From NCBI GenBank assembly GCA_044507525.1, contig JBIQJM010000029.1, positions 1 to 29,356 on the forward strand: a DNA stretch of 29,356 nt, given 5' to 3'. A model generated the notes under the pieces. It did not search any database and was not told the origin of the DNA. It was given only the letters and a program-made list of their open reading frames with translations. Below are positions 22,231 through 29,356 of the stretch, in pieces. The position numbers were made by a program, and so were the translations under genes. Numbering within the stretch: the stretch's first letter is position 1; every line of letters starts with the position of its first letter. The stretch is from Zeimonas sp044507525. GTDB lineage: Bacteria > Pseudomonadota > Gammaproteobacteria > Burkholderiales > Burkholderiaceae_E.

Positions 22231-23023
22231 CGGGTGCGCTCCGCTGCTGGGCCGGGGCCATTCTACGGCTGCCGAACCAGGCACGGATCCATTCGTCGTC
22301 GCTGCGCGCGACTTCTTCCGGCGGACCGTCGGCGGTGATGCGGCCGCCGCGCAGCACGACCATGCGGCGCGCGATCGTCAGCAGCGTATCGATGTCGTGC
22401 GTCACCATCACGATCGTGATGCCGAGGTCGCGGTTCAGCGAGGCGAGCAGCGCATCGAGCGTGCGTGCCGTCAGCGGATCCAGGCCCGATGTCGGCTCGT
22501 CGAGGAACAGGACCTCCGGCTCGAGCGCGAGCGCGCGCGCGATCGCGGCACGCTTGCGCATCCCGCCCGAGAGCTCGCTGGGCATCTTCGCCGCCGCCTC
22601 CGGCGGCAGCCCCGCCATCGAGATCCGCAAACGCACGAGCGAGGGGATCATCTCCGCGGGGACGAGTCCCTGCTCGCGCATCGGCGTCGCGACGTTGCCG
22701 GCGACGTCCAGCGAGGTGAACAGCGCGCCGTCCTGGAACATCATGCCGATGCGCCGGCGCATCGCGGCGAGTCCGGCCTCGTCGGCCGACCAGACGTCTG
22801 TGCCGAGAAGGCGCACGACGCCTCCGCTGGGGCGATGCAGCCCGACGATCTCGCGCAACAGCACCGACTTGCCGCTGCCGCTGCCGCCGACGAGCGCGAC
22901 GAGCTCCCCGCGGTGCACGCGCAGGTCGATGCATTCGTGCACGACCTGCTCGCCGAATCGCGTCTGCAGCGAATCGACCTCGATGACGGCGGCGTCGCTG
23001 TTGCCCCGGTGCGCGCCGCTCAC
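22220..23023 (-). CDS. mlaF: MlaF-type ABC transporter ATPase
   Basis: 267 residues from a GTG at 23023 that overlaps the permease stop (GTGA). Walker A GGSGSGKS, Q-loop MMFQDGALF, signature LSGGMRKR, Walker B VLFLDEPTSGLD and the switch histidine VTHDID are all present, so it is an active ATPase by sequence. The signature LSGGM with following RKRAAIARAL is that of MCE-system ATPases. It powers transport by the MlaE-type permease next to it. The C-terminal segment WIRAWFGSRR is normal for the family. Acts at the cytoplasmic face of the inner membrane. Confidence 0.92.
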   Translation of the reverse strand: MSGAHRGNSDAAVIEVDSLQTRFGEQVVHECIDLRVHRGELVALVGGSGSGKSVLLREIVGLHRPSGGVVRLLGTDVWSADEAGLAAMRRRIGMMFQDGALFTSLDVAGNVATPMREQGLVPAEMIPSLVRLRISMAGLPPEAAAKMPSELSGGMRKRAAIARALALEPEVLFLDEPTSGLDPLTARTLDALLASLNRDLGITIVMVTHDIDTLLTIARRMVVLRGGRITADGPPEEVARSDDEWIRAWFGSRRMAPAQQRSAPDGA

Positions 23024-24171
23024 AGTCCGAGCGCCTGCAGCAGCACGGCGAACAGCGCGTCGAGCACGATCACGACGACGATCGACTGCACGACGGTCGA
23101 CGTCGTGTTGCGCCCGATCGAGCGGGCATCACGGCTCACCGTCATGCCCATCCGGCAACCGATCAGCGCGATCGCGAACGCGAAGACCGGGGCCTTGAGC
23201 AGGCCGATGACCAAGTGGCGGGGGACGAGCGCGTAGCGCAGCCGCTCGAGGAACTGCTCGGGACCGATGTCGAGCATGTGGTCGGCGATGGTCATCGCGC
23301 CGAGCAGGCCGACGACGTCGCCGACGAAGACGAGCAGCGGCAGCGCGAGCACGAGCGCGAGCACGCGCGGCACGAGCAGCACCTGCTCCACCGACAGGCC
23401 GAGCGTGCGGATCGCGTCGATCTCCTCGGTCAGGCGCATCGTGCCGAGCTGCGCCGCGAAGGCCGAACCCGATCGGCCGGCGACGATCACCGCGACGATC
23501 AGCGGCGAGAACTCGCGCGTGAGCCCGAGCGCGACGCCGTCGACGACGAAGATGCTCGCGCCGTACTGCGTCGCCTGCAACCCGAGCAGGTACGCGAAGA
23601 CGAGCCCGATCAGGAAGGACACGAGCGCGACGACGGGAATCGCCGAGACGCAGACCTGCGCGAGCTGCGCGAAGAGCTCGCGCACGCGCAGGCGCCGCGG
23701 AAGCAGCACGGCCTGGAAGAGCGCAACGACGATGCGGCCGAGCCACTCGACGGTGCCGACGACGAGCTGCCACAGCGCGACGACCGCCCCTCCGGTCGCG
23801 GTGACCGGGTCCTGCATCGCGGGCAGGCCGGTCGTGTCTGCGAGCACGCCGGCTCCGATGACGTCGTCGAGCCGGCTGCGCACGAGCTCGACGGTGGCCC
23901 GCTGCGCATCGCCGAAACCGGCCAGCTCGACCTCCCCGGGATCGGCGCCGGCATCGACCAGGCGCTGCCACAGCGCCAGGGCGCCGGACGTGTCGATCGC
24001 CTCGAGTGCCGAGCCGTCGACGACGAGCGGCCGCACGATCCCGCTGCGCGGGATGCTGCCGCGCAACGAATCGGAAAGATCGCGCAGCGCCGACAGACGC
24101 CAGGCGCCGGACAGCCGCAACCTGCTGCCCGCGTCGGTGTATTCGTACCGGCAAACGCCGCTGCTGGGCAT
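23020..24171 (-). CDS. mlaE: MlaE-type permease with N-terminal STAS domain
   Basis: The ATG at 24171 gives 383 residues. About 1-100 is a STAS domain (CRYEYTDAGSRLRLSGAW, PLVVDGSALEAIDTSGALALW), which is the role of the separate MlaB protein in the canonical system. From about 125 it is an MlaE permease domain with VVALVSFLIGLVFAYLLG, GRSGSAFAAQLGTMRLTEEIDAI, PRVLALVLALPLLVFVGD and a final helix VVQSIVVVIVLDALFAVL. The fusion is a known type of MCE system. The gene is first in a four-gene operon (permease, ATPase, MCE protein, lipoprotein). A 191-base gap separates its start from the divergent thioesterase gene. AGGCTA-type -10 candidate on the minus strand lies at 24210-24215 but no -35 is clear. 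Confidence 0.93.
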   Translation of the reverse strand: MPSSGVCRYEYTDAGSRLRLSGAWRLSALRDLSDSLRGSIPRSGIVRPLVVDGSALEAIDTSGALALWQRLVDAGADPGEVELAGFGDAQRATVELVRSRLDDVIGAGVLADTTGLPAMQDPVTATGGAVVALWQLVVGTVEWLGRIVVALFQAVLLPRRLRVRELFAQLAQVCVSAIPVVALVSFLIGLVFAYLLGLQATQYGASIFVVDGVALGLTREFSPLIVAVIVAGRSGSAFAAQLGTMRLTEEIDAIRTLGLSVEQVLLVPRVLALVLALPLLVFVGDVVGLLGAMTIADHMLDIGPEQFLERLRYALVPRHLVIGLLKAPVFAFAIALIGCRMGMTVSRDARSIGRNTTSTVVQSIVVVIVLDALFAVLLQALGL

Positions 24172-24362
24172 GCGATCGAACGAAAGCGCACTCGGACCGT
24201 GGCGCGGGCAGCCTAGCACAGCGATCGCAGCGCACGACGCGATCGCGGGTTCGCGACCGCCCCGATCGGCACGGAAGCGTGCCCCAAGGACGGTCGCGCG
24301 ACCGGACCGAAGGCGCGCGGCGGGATGGCACACTGCGCGAAGCCGGTTCTCTCGGGGAAGAC

Positions 24363-24800
24363 ATGTCCGAAGCGCGGATCACCTATCGCGGCACGGTATA
24401 CCCGTGGCATTGCGATCACATGGGCCACATGAACGTGATGTGGTACGTCGGCAAGTTCGACGAGGCGACCTGGCAGCTGTTCACCGCGTTCGGCGCCGGG
24501 CCGTCGTTCCTGCGCGGCGCGAGCCGCGGGATGGCGGCCGTCGAGCAGCGGATCCGCTACCGGCGCGAGCTGTACGCGGGCGACGTCGTCACCATCCGCA
24601 GCGAGGTGCTCGAGGTGAAGGACAAGAGCATCCGCTTCGTCCACGAGATGCGGCGCGACGACGACGGCGAGGTGGCGGCCACGACCATCCTCGTCGGCGT
24701 GCACATCGACACGAACACGCGGCGCGCCTGCGCGCTTCCGGACGAAGTGCGGCGTGCGGCCGAGCAGTGGCTGTCGCCGGACCCCTCGCGCTGGGACTGA
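24363..24800 (+). CDS. Acyl-CoA thioesterase-like (4HBT hot-dog) protein
   Basis: 145 residues with the 4-hydroxybenzoyl-CoA thioesterase pattern: HCDHMGHMNVMWYVGKFDEA, in which the Asp of HCDHMGH is the usual catalytic residue, then RIRYRRELYAGDVVTIRSEVLEVKDKSIRFVH and AATTILVGVHID. A hot-dog fold with dimer or tetramer active sites is expected. Acyl-CoA substrate unknown. ATG at 24363 follows GGGGAAG. The gene is divergent from the lipid transport operon and convergent with the MFS gene, 48 bases apart. Confidence 0.9.
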   Translation: MSEARITYRGTVYPWHCDHMGHMNVMWYVGKFDEATWQLFTAFGAGPSFLRGASRGMAAVEQRIRYRRELYAGDVVTIRSEVLEVKDKSIRFVHEMRRDDDGEVAATTILVGVHIDTNTRRACALPDEVRRAAEQWLSPDPSRWD

Positions 24801-24848
24801 TCGACGCGAACGATCGCCGCGCGCGCAGCCGGAAACGGCGAAGCGCGG

Positions 24849-26279
24849 CTACGACCTGCCTTCGGCTTCGTCGACCCCCAGCGGCGTCGCCACCGCCTCG
24901 AGGGCCTTGCCCTCGGCGTCGACGCCGAAGCGCCACGCGAGCAGGCCGGCGATCACCATCAGGCTCGCGCCGAGCAGGTAGCCGCTCGCCACGGCGCCGC
25001 GACTGCCCGTCTGGATCAGCATGCCGAACAACGCGGGCGCGACGAAGCCACCCGCGCCGGTTCCGAGCGCATAGAAGACCGAGATCGCGAGTCCGCGCAT
25101 CTCGAGCGGGAACACCTCGCTCACCGTCAGGTACGCCGAACTCGCGGCTGCCGACGCGAGGAAGAACACCGCCGACCAGCACAGCGCCTGGCTGCGCGCG
25201 TCGAGCCAGCCCTGCACGAAAGCCCAGCCGGTGAGGACGAGCCCGACGCCCGACAGCACGTAGGTGAGCCCGATCATCCTGCGTCGGCCGACCGTGTCGA
25301 ACAGCGGCCCGAGGATCAGCGGGCCGAGCACGTTGCCCAGCGCGAACGGAAAGATGTAGAGCCCCACCCGTACGTCGGGCACGCCGTGGAAGCGCGTGAG
25401 GACCAGCGCGTACGTGAAGAAGATCGCGTTGTAGAAGAAGGCCTGCGCGATCATCATCGCGAGCGCGACGACGCTGCGCCGGCGGTAGCGATGCAGCAGC
25501 ACGCGCAGCACCTGCGCGAACGAAGCGACGCCGTGGCGAAGGAACACGATGCCGCCGTGCACGGGCGGCAGCGCCCCGTGCTGCGCGACGCATTCGGATT
25601 CGATCCGCCGCAGGATCCGCTCGGCTTCGTCCGCGCGACCGTGCGCGAGCAGCCAGCGCGGGCTCTCGGGCACGTGGCGGCGCACCAGCCAGATTCCGCC
25701 GGCCAGCAATGCCCCCGCGGCGAAGCCGGCGCGCCAGCCCCATTCGGGCCCGAGCACGCGGGGGTCGAGCAGCACGAGACTCAGCGCGGCACCCAGCGCC
25801 GCGCCCAGCCAGAACGTGCCGTTGATCGCGAGGCTCACCCGTCCGCGCAGGCGCGCCGGAATCAGTTCGTCGATGGCCGCGTTGATCGCCGCGTACTCGC
25901 CGCCGATGCCGATGCCCGTGACGAAGCGACACAGCGCGAAGAAGCCGTAGCTCCACGAGAAGGCCGTCGCGAAGGTCGCCACCATGTAGACCGTGAGCGT
26001 GACCAGGAACAGCTTCTTACGGCCCAGGCGATCGGTGAGTCGGCCGAACAGCAACGCGCCGGCGACGGCGCCCGCGATGTAGAGCGACCCCGCCCAGCCG
26101 ATCTGCGCAGCCGACAGGCCGAGCGTGTCGGGCCGCTCGAGCACCGCGCCGATCGAGCCGACCAGCGTGACCTCGAGCCCGTCGAGCATCCACGCGACGC
26201 CGAGCGCGAGAACGATCCGCCAGTGCCAGCGCGACCAGGGCAGGCGGTCGATGCGGGCGGGGACGTCGCTGGCGGCCAT
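24849..26279 (-). CDS. MFS transporter, sugar/organic-acid symporter type
   Basis: 476 residues with about 12 membrane helices. The loop 2-3 motif GRLTDRLGRKK (about 79-89) is the MFS signature; RFVTGIGIGGEYAAINAAIDELIPARLRGRV is the motif of the sugar-porter-like metabolite:H+ symporter branch that includes niacin and aromatic-acid carriers. A central loop (about 200-245) carries PESPRWLLAHGRADEAERILRRIE, standard for this branch. The substrate cannot be called. It is one gene with no obvious partner. The start ATG at 26279 lies next to a GC-rich inverted repeat. It is read the same way as the metQ operon but 102 bases of hairpin-rich sequence separate them. Confidence 0.92.
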   Translation of the reverse strand: MAASDVPARIDRLPWSRWHWRIVLALGVAWMLDGLEVTLVGSIGAVLERPDTLGLSAAQIGWAGSLYIAGAVAGALLFGRLTDRLGRKKLFLVTLTVYMVATFATAFSWSYGFFALCRFVTGIGIGGEYAAINAAIDELIPARLRGRVSLAINGTFWLGAALGAALSLVLLDPRVLGPEWGWRAGFAAGALLAGGIWLVRRHVPESPRWLLAHGRADEAERILRRIESECVAQHGALPPVHGGIVFLRHGVASFAQVLRVLLHRYRRRSVVALAMMIAQAFFYNAIFFTYALVLTRFHGVPDVRVGLYIFPFALGNVLGPLILGPLFDTVGRRRMIGLTYVLSGVGLVLTGWAFVQGWLDARSQALCWSAVFFLASAAASSAYLTVSEVFPLEMRGLAISVFYALGTGAGGFVAPALFGMLIQTGSRGAVASGYLLGASLMVIAGLLAWRFGVDAEGKALEAVATPLGVDEAEGRS

Positions 26280-26280
26280 T

Positions 26281-26317
26281 GCCCCGGGATACCACAGCCC
26301 GGCGCACTACCCGGGGC
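26281..26317. repeat. Inverted repeat next to the MFS start
   Basis: GCCCCGGG (26281-26288) pairs with CCCGGGGC (26310-26317), loop 21 bases, immediately upstream of the MFS gene start (26279). It overlaps where its ribosome site should be. It may be part of the metQ-operon terminator cluster or a regulatory stem for the MFS gene; position alone does not decide. Confidence 0.6.
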
Positions 26318-26324
26318 GGGGGCT

Positions 26325-26367
26325 CTCGTCGCGCGGGCTCCGGGGCACTCCCGGCCCCGGCGACGAG
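26325..26367 (-). terminator. Hairpin after metQ
   Basis: On the minus strand, 14 bases after the metQ stop, CTCGTCGC (26325-26332) and GCGACGAG (26360-26367) form a perfect 8-bp outer stem, with a second GC stem (CCGGGG/CCCCGG, about 26340-26345 and 26355-26360) that competes for or extends it. There is no T-run. It is the best candidate for ending the metNIQ transcript before the MFS gene. Confidence 0.5.
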
Positions 26368-26381
26368 ACCCGGGGACGCGC

Positions 26382-27209
26382 TCAGCGGCTCTCGAGCGCC
26401 TTCTGGTAATCGGGTTTGGTGAACCCGGCGAAGCGCTCGTTCGTCACGGCCAGGAACTCGCGCGAGCGATACGCGTCGGCGATGTCGCGCACCCAGGGCT
26501 TGTCCTTGTCCGCCGTCCGGATCGCGACCAGGTTCTGGTAGCGCTCGCCGGTCTTCTCGAGCGCGAGCGCTTCGGTCAGCTTCAACCCGGAGGCGATGGC
26601 GAAGTTGCCGTTGACGAAGGAGTAGTCGGTGTCGCCCAGCGAACGCGGCAACTGCGCGGCCTCGAGCGCGATCAGCCGGATCCTGCGCACGTTCTCGGCG
26701 ACGTCCTTCTCGGACGCCTTCAGCGGATCGATGCCCTCGCGCAGCCTGACCCAGCCGAGTTCCTCGAGGACGAGCAACGCACGCGCCGCGTTCGTCGGAT
26801 CGTTCGGAATGGCGACGGTCGCGCCTTCCTTCACGGCATCGAGGCTGCGGTGCCTGCGACTGTAGACACCGATCGGCGCAGTCGGCACCTTCAGCAGCTC
26901 GCTCAACGCCAGCTTCTTGTCGGCGGCGAACTTCTCGAGATAGACGACGTGCTGGAACGCGTTGGCGTCGAGCGAACCCTCGGCCAGCGCGATGTTGGGC
27001 TGCACGTAGTCGTTGAACTCGACGACCTTCACCTCGTAGCCCTTCTTCTCGAGGATCGGCTTGATGCCGAGCTTGACCTGGTCGGCGTACGGACCCGCGG
27101 TGGCACCGATCACGAGCAGCTTCCTGTCGGTGTCGGAGCGGGACCAGGCGGAAGGCAAGGCGACGGCGGCGGCGAGCGCGGCGACGATCAATGTGCGACG
27201 GGTATTCAT
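26382..27209 (-). CDS. metQ: Methionine-type ABC transporter substrate-binding protein (NlpA/MetQ family)
   Basis: The ATG at 27209 follows GAGGCAAC. The 275-residue protein has a signal peptide (TLIVAALAAAVALPSAWS) and then the MetQ fold: LLVIGATAGPYADQVK, YEVKVVEFNDYVQPNIALAEGSLDANAFQHVVYLE, ATVAIPNDPTNAARALLVLEELG, and NGNFAIASGL. Typical MetQ is a lipoprotein with a lipobox cysteine; I see no cysteine in this sequence at all, so it should be a free periplasmic binding protein. The likely ligand is methionine or a related sulfur compound by family; specificity is inference. It is third in a metN-metI-metQ operon, 76 bases after metI. Confidence 0.92.
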   Translation of the reverse strand: MNTRRTLIVAALAAAVALPSAWSRSDTDRKLLVIGATAGPYADQVKLGIKPILEKKGYEVKVVEFNDYVQPNIALAEGSLDANAFQHVVYLEKFAADKKLALSELLKVPTAPIGVYSRRHRSLDAVKEGATVAIPNDPTNAARALLVLEELGWVRLREGIDPLKASEKDVAENVRRIRLIALEAAQLPRSLGDTDYSFVNGNFAIASGLKLTEALALEKTGERYQNLVAIRTADKDKPWVRDIADAYRSREFLAVTNERFAGFTKPDYQKALESR

Positions 27210-27285
27210 GGTGTTGCCTCGTTGGAGCGATGGGAAGGAAGGCGGGAGCAGCGCAGACGCGGAGCCGGAACGGCCGACACGACCG

Positions 27286-27948
27286 TCAGCGCTTGTCGAT
27301 GCGCCGCGCAACGGCGTTGCCGACGGTCTGGATGATCTGCACGAACACGACGAGGACGGCGACGGTGAGCACCATCACGTCGGTCTGGAAACGGTAGTAG
27401 CCGTAGCGGATCGCGAGGTCTCCGATCCCGCCGCCACCGACCACGCCGGCGACCGCCGAGTAGGACAGGAAGCTGATCGCGAGCACGGTCAGCGCGAGCA
27501 CGATCCCGGAGCGCGCTTCGACCAGCAGCACGCGCAGCACGATCTGCAGCTCGGAGGCACCCATCGCGTGCGCGGCCTCGATCACGCCGCGCGGCACGTC
27601 GCGCAGCGTCTGCTCGACGAGCCGGGCGAGATACGGGATGGCGGCGAAGGACAGCGGCACGGCGGCCGCCACCGGACCGATCGACGTGCCGGCAACCACG
27701 CGCGTCAGCGGCACGAGCGCGACGAGCAGGATGATGAAGGGGAAGGAGCGCACGGTGTTGACGAGCCAGTTCACGATCGCGAACAGCGGCCGGTTCTCCA
27801 GCGACTGCCCCGGCCCGAGCAGGAACAGCCAGACGCCGAGCGGGCCGCCGAGCAGCACCGCGGCCGTCACTCCGATACCGAGCATCAGGAGCGTCTGTCC
27901 GATCGCGGTCCACAGTTCCGGAAGGAGCGAAACGATGTTCTCAGGCAT
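27286..27948 (-). CDS. metI: Methionine-type ABC transporter permease
   Basis: 220 residues with five membrane helices: LWTAIGQTLLMLGIGVTAAVLLGG (11-34), ENRPLFAIVNWLVNTVRSFPFIILLVALVPLTR, VAAAVPLSFAAIPYLARLVEQTL, a coupling loop EAAHAMGASELQIV (the EAA motif that docks the ATPase), and VLALTVLAISFLSYSAVAGVVGGGGIGDLAIRYGYYRFQ. This is the MetI pattern, with the YGYYRFQTDVM ending typical of the family. The ATG at 27948 overlaps the metN end by eight bases, so translation is coupled. Works as a dimer with MetN. Confidence 0.95.
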   Translation of the reverse strand: MPENIVSLLPELWTAIGQTLLMLGIGVTAAVLLGGPLGVWLFLLGPGQSLENRPLFAIVNWLVNTVRSFPFIILLVALVPLTRVVAGTSIGPVAAAVPLSFAAIPYLARLVEQTLRDVPRGVIEAAHAMGASELQIVLRVLLVEARSGIVLALTVLAISFLSYSAVAGVVGGGGIGDLAIRYGYYRFQTDVMVLTVAVLVVFVQIIQTVGNAVARRIDKR

Positions 27949-28834
27949 GGGAGAGCGTCCGTGCGGGGTGGATCGACGAGGCAGGTCCGCCGTGTTCGCC
28001 GGGCTCGCGGTCTTCGGCCTGCGCGATCGCGTCGTCGACCGCCGACGGACGCGCGAGCGCGCGGCCGAGCCGGGTCTTCGCACGCTCGGTCGCGCGCGCG
28101 ACGTCGAACTGCTCCACGAGCGCGCCGTTCTCGATCACGCCCACGTGCCGGCACAACGAGCGCACCACCGCGAGCTCATGGGTGACGACGACGATCGTGA
28201 CGCCGAGCCGGGCGTTGATCGTGCGCAGCGTCTCGAGCACCGAGCCCGTCGTCTCGGCGTCGAGTGCCGAAGTCGGCTCGTCGCAGAGCATGACCGCGGG
28301 GCGCGGCGCCAGCGCGCGCGCGATCGCGACCCTCTGCTTCTGCCCTCCCGAGAGACGCGACGGATAGGCGTCGTGCTTGTCGGCGAGACCGACCACCTCG
28401 AGGCATTCGCCGATGCGCCGCCGGATCTGCGCTTCGGTGTGGTCGCCGTGGATGCGCAGCGGGAACGCGACGTTCTGCGCGACGGTCGCGTTCTGCAGCA
28501 GGTTGAACTGCTGGAAGATCATCCCGATCGATCGCCGCGCGCCGCGCAGCTCGCGCTTGCCCAGCGCGGTCAACTCGCGGCCCGCGACGAACACGCGTCC
28601 TTCGTCGGGACGCTCGAGCAGGTTGACCAGGCGCAGCAGCGTCGACTTGCCGGCACCGCTCCTGCCGATCAGGCCGAAGACGTCGCCTTCGCGGATCTGC
28701 AGGCTGACCGACTTCACGGCGTCGAATCGCCGGCCGTCGGGCAGATCGAAGGACTTGCTGACGCCTTCCAGGCGGATCAGCGGAGGCGGCAAGGCCGCAG
28801 CGAGGGCGGTGATGTTGCTCATTGCGAGGTCCAT
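27941..28834 (-). CDS. metN: Methionine-type ABC transporter ATPase without NIL sensor domain
   Basis: I place the start at the ATG at 28834; the ATG at 28822 is possible and would give 293 residues. The 297-residue protein has Walker A GRSGAGKS, Q-loop IFQQFNLL, signature LSGGQKQR, Walker B VMLCDEPTSALD and switch region VTHEL. MetN of E. coli has 343 residues, with a C-terminal NIL (ACT-like) domain that binds methionine and shuts down import (transinhibition). Here the ATPase ends at about 240 and only a 55-residue polar tail (ERAKTRLGRALARPSAVD... IHPARTLSHA) follows, without the beta pattern of the NIL domain. The domain is absent, so direct feedback is not expected. The tail overlaps metI. 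First gene of the operon. Confidence 0.92.
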   Translation of the reverse strand: MDLAMSNITALAAALPPPLIRLEGVSKSFDLPDGRRFDAVKSVSLQIREGDVFGLIGRSGAGKSTLLRLVNLLERPDEGRVFVAGRELTALGKRELRGARRSIGMIFQQFNLLQNATVAQNVAFPLRIHGDHTEAQIRRRIGECLEVVGLADKHDAYPSRLSGGQKQRVAIARALAPRPAVMLCDEPTSALDAETTGSVLETLRTINARLGVTIVVVTHELAVVRSLCRHVGVIENGALVEQFDVARATERAKTRLGRALARPSAVDDAIAQAEDREPGEHGGPASSIHPARTLSHA

Positions 28835-29315
28835 GACACGACCGGGACGACCTCGCACGCGAGCGACGGCCGACTCGAATCGAAGGGAGAACGGGCGACC
28901 GCCCGTCGAGCGGGCGGCGAACGGGACCGGGAGGAACGAAGCGTCGTCAGGAACGCGCTTCGCGGCGCCGGTTCAGGATCGCAAGCGCGGACATCGCGAC
29001 CGCATTCGCAGGCACGCGCGCCCCGCGCAGGCAAGCGGGAACGACGGGTGGCGAACTGGGTCGAAGGTCGTCATGCGAGTGGCGGGGAACGCTGCCCGGA
29101 GGAGCCGAAGACCGAGTGTTTCACCGATCGCGGGAAAAACCATGCACGGAGCGCTTCCGCATATCGTTATCCGACGATCTCGACGCTGCTCGTCGAACCA
29201 GGCCTTCCGTTGCGGCACCGCCTTTGCGCAGGTGCCGCCGTGGGTGCGGTCGCCGGTCGAGCGACCTCGTCGTGCTCGTCCTCGAGGACCATCCGGCCTC
29301 GACGATTCGAAACGG
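28835..29315. other. Non-coding region upstream of metN
   Basis: About 480 bases with no convincing gene. The short open frames here (for example minus strand 28973-29218) have no family features and no ribosome site. It should hold the metNIQ promoter. I looked on the minus strand for a SAM-type riboswitch and saw no matching core. One AT-rich patch (29161-29170) stands out. A GGCGACC/GGTCGCC-like GC palindrome near 28890-28920 (cgggcgaccgcccg, repeated as gcgggcggcg) is compatible with a weak stem. Confidence 0.5.
29161..29170. promoter_or_regulatory. AT-rich near-palindrome, candidate operator or promoter for metNIQ
   Basis: ATATCGTTAT (minus strand ATAACGATAT) is a near-palindrome of form ATAnCGnTAT in a region of about 70 percent GC. 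I recall AT-rich sites like this upstream of sulfur-uptake genes in Burkholderiales (CysB/SsuR-type regulators), which suits a methionine-type importer. It lies about 330 bases before the metN start, far for a simple operator, and this reading is inference. Confidence 0.3.
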
Positions 29316-29356
29316 TGCCGACTCCCCGACTCGAACGGGGGACCTACCGCTTACAA
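29316..29356 (-). tRNA. tRNA-Thr(TGT), 3' half
   Basis: On the minus strand the window ends inside the anticodon loop: TTGTAA at 29356-29351 gives U33 followed by anticodon UGU (29355-29353). Then come the anticodon stem 3' side, variable AGGTC, T arm CCCCG-TTCGAGT-CGGGG, acceptor AGTCGGC and discriminator A at 29316. This matches the 3' half of E. coli tRNA-Thr(UGU) closely. CC follows but the next base is G, so the CCA end is not fully encoded in the genome. The 5' half lies beyond the window. Confidence 0.9.

Noticed and set aside
28973..29218. Small minus-strand frame of 81 codons upstream of metN
   Set aside because: No ribosome site, no family features, arginine-rich; most likely non-coding leader.
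28835..29315. SAM-type riboswitch before metN
   Set aside because: I searched by eye for SAM-I, SAM-II and SAH cores on the minus strand and saw none.
29314..29356. tRNA-Thr as an attachment site for an integrated element
   Set aside because: No integrase and no second copy of the tRNA 3' end in the window; neighbouring genes are normal metabolism.

Overview
The window is a 29.4 kb piece of a very GC-rich bacterial chromosome, most likely a betaproteobacterium of the order Burkholderiales. The clues are the order hemA-prfA-prmC-grxD, the DUF971-ubiE-Tim44-like-ubiJ block, an anaplerotic 447-residue NADP-type glutamate dehydrogenase, a two-ACT-domain IlvA, and many 4-base start/stop overlaps. 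No plasmid, phage, transposon, CRISPR or integrase gene is visible. This looks like ordinary core chromosome with a few lineage-specific genes. The taxonomic call is inference from gene content and protein similarity held in memory.

Layout from left to right. (1) 1-4.9 kb, envelope and small accessory genes: the 3' part of a DUF421 membrane protein, a two-gene operon of zinc-ribbon membrane proteins, a ferritin-like protein, a secreted CAP/SCP protein and a DUF3014 protein. (2) 4.9-7.6 kb: gdhA, divergent from an SDR oxidoreductase gene that overlaps a gene for a secreted RlpA-type protein. (3) 7.65-14.5 kb, minus strand: YqaA-type membrane protein, HIT hydrolase, a 584-residue protein of unknown function, DUF971, ubiE, Tim44-like protein, an unusually long ubiJ and a secreted hypothetical. 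UbiE and UbiJ tie this block to ubiquinone synthesis; the usual ubiB neighbour is absent. (4) 14.5-20.6 kb, plus strand: ilvA, then hemA-prfA-prmC with 4-base overlaps, grxD, a universal stress protein and a small four-helix membrane protein. (5) 20.55-24.2 kb, minus strand: a complete MCE-type lipid transport operon (STAS-MlaE permease, MlaF ATPase, MlaD, auxiliary lipoprotein), every junction overlapping. (6) 24.4-26.3 kb: an acyl-CoA thioesterase-like gene and an MFS transporter. (7) 26.4-29.36 kb, minus strand: a metN-metI-metQ methionine importer with a MetN that lacks the usual C-terminal sensor domain and a MetQ that lacks a lipobox, a ~480-base upstream region, and the 3' half of a tRNA-Thr(TGT) cut by the window end.

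The most unusual things seen are the 584-residue unknown protein, the zinc-ribbon pair, the expanded UbiJ, the truncated MetN/cysteine-free MetQ pair, a hairpin ending three bases before the hemA start codon, and small tandem duplications at the ends of gdhA and the CAP gene. I did not find a convincing new defence or mobile system.
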